DNA from: JAAYTD01 sp964472015
GTDB taxonomy: Bacteria > Bacteroidota > Ignavibacteria > Kapaibacteriales > UBA2268
Direction: 5' to 3'
NCBI GenBank assembly: GCA_964472015.1
Contig: CAYYIP010000009.1
Location: forward strand, 1 to 64,000
Length of the DNA: 64,000 nucleotides
The notes under the pieces are model-generated. The model was not told the DNA's origin and did not search any database. It worked only from the letters and a program-made list of their open reading frames with translations. A program made the position numbers and the translations under genes. Below are positions 63,700-64,000 of this stretch, piece after piece (positions within the stretch are counted from its first letter, which is position 1; every line of letters starts with the position of its first letter).

Positions 63700-63996
63700 C
63701 TATTTTTTAGCAGGAATTGTAGTTTTTTCTTCACTAATAATACGTGGTATAGATAAAATTCCACTACAAATAGTCCATTTCTGTTCAACAAGATTTTTCT
63801 TTAAAGTACGTTGTACAATAACAAAAAAATCCTCATTTATCCCACTTTTTGAAATTGTTTTCAAAGGTAATCCAAACATAATATTAGCAAAAGTTCCATA
63901 GTTATCAAGTTCTATATAAATATCTTGAATTTGGCCATATTCTAAAGTAGGATAATCTTCCCATTGTTTTTTAATTGATTCTTTAAAAGCAGCCAT
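63700..63996 (-). CDS. Hypothetical protein at window edge, possibly partial
   Basis: 98 residues from the ATG at 63996, rich in Ile/Thr, with no signal peptide, membrane segment or motif I recognise (WEDYPTLEYGQIQDIYIELD, then FGLPLKTISKSGINEDFFVI). The codon before the ATG is GAT and no in-frame stop is seen before the window ends, so the gene may extend to the right. Ends in TTIPAKK. Confidence 0.5.
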   Translation of the reverse strand: MAAFKESIKKQWEDYPTLEYGQIQDIYIELDNYGTFANIMFGLPLKTISKSGINEDFFVIVQRTLKKNLVEQKWTICSGILSIPRIISEEKTTIPAKK

Positions 63997-64000
63997 ATCT

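Overview
This is a very AT-rich chromosomal window (by eye about one quarter G+C) from a bacterium of the FCB group: Bacteroidota, or one of the Chlorobiota/Ignavibacteria/Kapabacteria-like relatives. Evidence: two secreted proteins end in type IX secretion (T9SS) type A-like sorting domains. The bL36, uS14 and bL31 genes are cysteine-poor, zinc-free forms like those I know from Bacteroidota, and bL17 has a long charged tail. Several genes (rplF, rpmD, rpsE, rpsM, rplW) have clear Shine-Dalgarno sequences, often before GTG or TTG starts, which fits relatives of Bacteroidota better than classical Bacteroidia. MurE has the DNPR signature of a meso-diaminopimelate ligase, so the cell is Gram-negative-like. 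I saw no rRNA, tRNA, CRISPR array, insertion sequence or prophage.

Layout. 0.08-2.2 kb: tatC and a membrane glycosyltransferase, leftward. 2.16-3.18 kb: gene-free, almost pure A/T, divergent region before dnaA, with several sequence oddities. 3.2-6.4 kb: dnaA and murE, rightward, each closed by a hairpin terminator. 6.5-22.6 kb: mostly leftward housekeeping and envelope genes: a seven-repeat T9SS cargo, a DUF177 protein, an A-type flavodiiron protein, a lone nuoM, hslU with a Tat-exported DUF1460 hydrolase, an ATP-grasp-like protein, a polyprenyl-phosphate glycosyltransferase, a TPR protein, tsaB, truA and a phosphatase-fold protein without its catalytic arginine; rnhA alone points right. 22.9-25.3 kb: an NlpC/P60 endopeptidase and purB, rightward. 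25.4-35.3 kb: one tight leftward unit scpB-bioB-bioA-bioF-bioG-bioC-bioD, ending in a Dna2-like nuclease-helicase. It encodes the late biotin pathway, with BioC/BioG making the pimeloyl thioester. 35.4-39.6 kb: a beta-propeller exported protein, gpmI and a LolC/E-like permease, rightward. 39.75-41.9 kb: bS18, bL31, a 56-residue basic protein and a LysM-like amidase, leftward.

42-61.4 kb is one leftward ribosomal superoperon: rpsL-rpsG-fusA-tuf, then rpsJ-rplC-rplD-rplW-rplB-rpsS-rplV-rpsC-rplP-rpmC-rpsQ-rplN-rplX-rplE-rpsN-rpsH-rplF-rplR-rpsE-rpmD-rplO-secY-map-infA-rpmJ-rpsM-rpsK-rpoA-rplQ. rpsD is missing from its usual place between rpsK and rpoA, and the fusA product has an unusual switch-I region. 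The window closes with a GDP-mannose pyrophosphorylase, a cyclophilin lipoprotein and a small unknown protein at the edge.

The content is mainly core metabolism and information processing. I do not see a clear new multi-gene system. The best leads are the arginine-less phosphatase-fold protein, the nuclease-helicase fused to the biotin operon, the divergent EF-G in the str operon, the missing rpsD, the small protein ahead of bL31, and several long perfect palindromes in the gaps.
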